Assembly (NCBI GenBank): GCA_022567055.1 | Contig: JADFHU010000387.1 | Location: forward strand, 1 to 5,928 | DNA length: 5,928 nucleotides | Origin: Planctomycetota bacterium | GTDB lineage: Bacteria; Planctomycetota; Phycisphaerae; Sedimentisphaerales; Anaerobacaceae | Direction: 5' to 3' | Shown: positions 5,388-5,928 of the stretch, one piece after another | Layout of the letters: each line of letters begins with the position of its first letter | Position numbering within the stretch: position 1 is the stretch's first letter | The notes under the pieces: model-generated | What the model was told of the DNA's origin: nothing | Databases searched by the model: none | Seen by the model: only the letters and a program-made list of their open reading frames with translations | Position numbers and translations under genes: made by a program

Positions 5388-5928
5388 ATGAAACCTCAAA
5401 GATGCTTATCGGCCTTCCTGTTTTGCACCGGTGTCATCGTGGCATCGACCTCGTGTGCCATTGCCGCCGATGGATCCGGCGAATGGACGAAGGGGGAAAA
5501 GCTCTTCGCGTTAAAAATGAAGCCGCTTTTCGTCAAGAAATGCTACGCCTGCCATGCCGACGAGCCGGAGAAGATCAAGGGCGACTTCGACATGCGCACC
5601 CGCGCAGCGATGCTGAAGGGGGGTGAGTCTTTTGGTGAGAAAGTACTCATGCCGGGCAAAGGCGACGAGAGTTTTCTCACCATCGCCACCACCCGAACCG
5701 AAGAGGGTTACGAAATGCCTCCCAAGGAGGCGGACCAGCTCACCCAAGAACAGATCCGGTGGATTCGCAATTGGATCAACGCCGGTGCGCCCTGGCCGGC
5801 CGATGAACGCGTGGCCCTGATCCAGAAGGAATATGCAGAGGGCGTCGTCGTCGAGACATCCGGCGGCTTGAGTGACGACTGGACCGGCCGGCGTTATAAA
5901 TCAGCGCATCTCTGGGCGTACCGACCGC
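5388..5928 (+). CDS. secreted planctomycete-type cytochrome c domain protein, 3'-truncated
   Basis: The first 180 codons of an exported haem protein; the frame is still open at the window end. Residues 1-26 look like a Sec signal peptide: MKPQR, a hydrophobic stretch around FLFCTGVIVAS, then an AIA-type cleavage site. A domain of the planctomycete cytochrome c type (PSC, PF07635) follows. Haem attachment is at CYACH (Cys52, Cys55, His56), then KIKGDFDMRTRAAMLKGG, MPGKGDESFLTIA (88-100), the probable distal ligand in EMPP (Met110), and the closing IRWIRNWINAGAPWP (123-137). The tail GRRYKSAHLWAYRP (167-180) is the linker usually leading into DUF1549/DUF1553-type domains, so the full protein is probably several hundred residues longer. 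Family role: extracytoplasmic, often beside DUF1501 (sulfatase-like) genes; the substrate is unknown. The start is uncertain, because ATGs at 5373 and 5337 are also in frame and none has a strong Shine-Dalgarno. 5388 is preferred as it puts the signal peptide at the very N-terminus. Confidence 0.9.
   Translation, partial: MKPQRCLSAFLFCTGVIVASTSCAIAADGSGEWTKGEKLFALKMKPLFVKKCYACHADEPEKIKGDFDMRTRAAMLKGGESFGEKVLMPGKGDESFLTIATTRTEEGYEMPPKEADQLTQEQIRWIRNWINAGAPWPADERVALIQKEYAEGVVVETSGGLSDDWTGRRYKSAHLWAYRP

Noticed and set aside
5262..5405. Open frame on the - strand running through the promoter region of the cytochrome-domain gene, with protein-like residue use (e.g. DVINRNRNVIHLPLSKI)
   Set aside because: It has no ATG, no ribosome binding site and under 50 codons, and its 5' end overlaps the well-supported signal peptide of the + strand gene. 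It could be a decayed gene tail but cannot be separated from chance without a homology search.

Overview
The window looks like a piece of a bacterial chromosome from the Planctomycetota-Verrucomicrobiota-Chlamydiota group. The main clue is the right edge: a secreted protein with a 'planctomycete cytochrome c' type haem domain (CYACH, later EMPP and an IRWIRNWINAGAPWP-like end), a domain greatly expanded in Planctomycetota and Verrucomicrobiota. A complete FtsW makes a Verrucomicrobiota-like or Phycisphaerae-like host more comfortable than a classical FtsZ-less planctomycete. That preference is inference from four genes, not a proven placement.

Layout. (1) 1-780, + strand: 3' three quarters of rfbB (dTDP-glucose 4,6-dehydratase), cut by the window start. 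(2) 803-1963, - strand: ftsW, converging on rfbB with only 22 bases between the stops. (3) 2099-3856, - strand: polX, a family X DNA polymerase with a PHP phosphoesterase domain, 135 bases upstream of ftsW in the same direction. It has a good sigma70-like promoter at 3890-3917. (4) 3881-4506: a divergent gene-free region whose centre (about 4017-4395) is strikingly AT-rich and has mirror-image strand composition: G is nearly absent from the left half and C from the right half. (5) 4507-5007, + strand: a small secreted protein of unknown family with four cysteines, preceded by a leader that can form two hairpins. (6) 5008-5387: intergenic, with several inverted repeats, a terminator-like hairpin and a plausible promoter. 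(7) 5388-5928, + strand: start of the cytochrome-c-domain protein, running off the window.

How the genes relate. There is no single pathway here. rfbB belongs to deoxysugar (rhamnose/O-antigen type) nucleotide-sugar synthesis and is probably the end of a leftward-lying cluster. polX and ftsW may be co-transcribed, linking a repair polymerase with the septal peptidoglycan polymerase, but no other division genes are present. The two right-hand genes are both exported proteins transcribed away from the AT-rich region. The most unusual object is that AT-rich region: the gene orientation and the GC-skew sign both flip across it, as at a replication origin or a divergent transcription start zone. 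The sequence alone does not decide between these.
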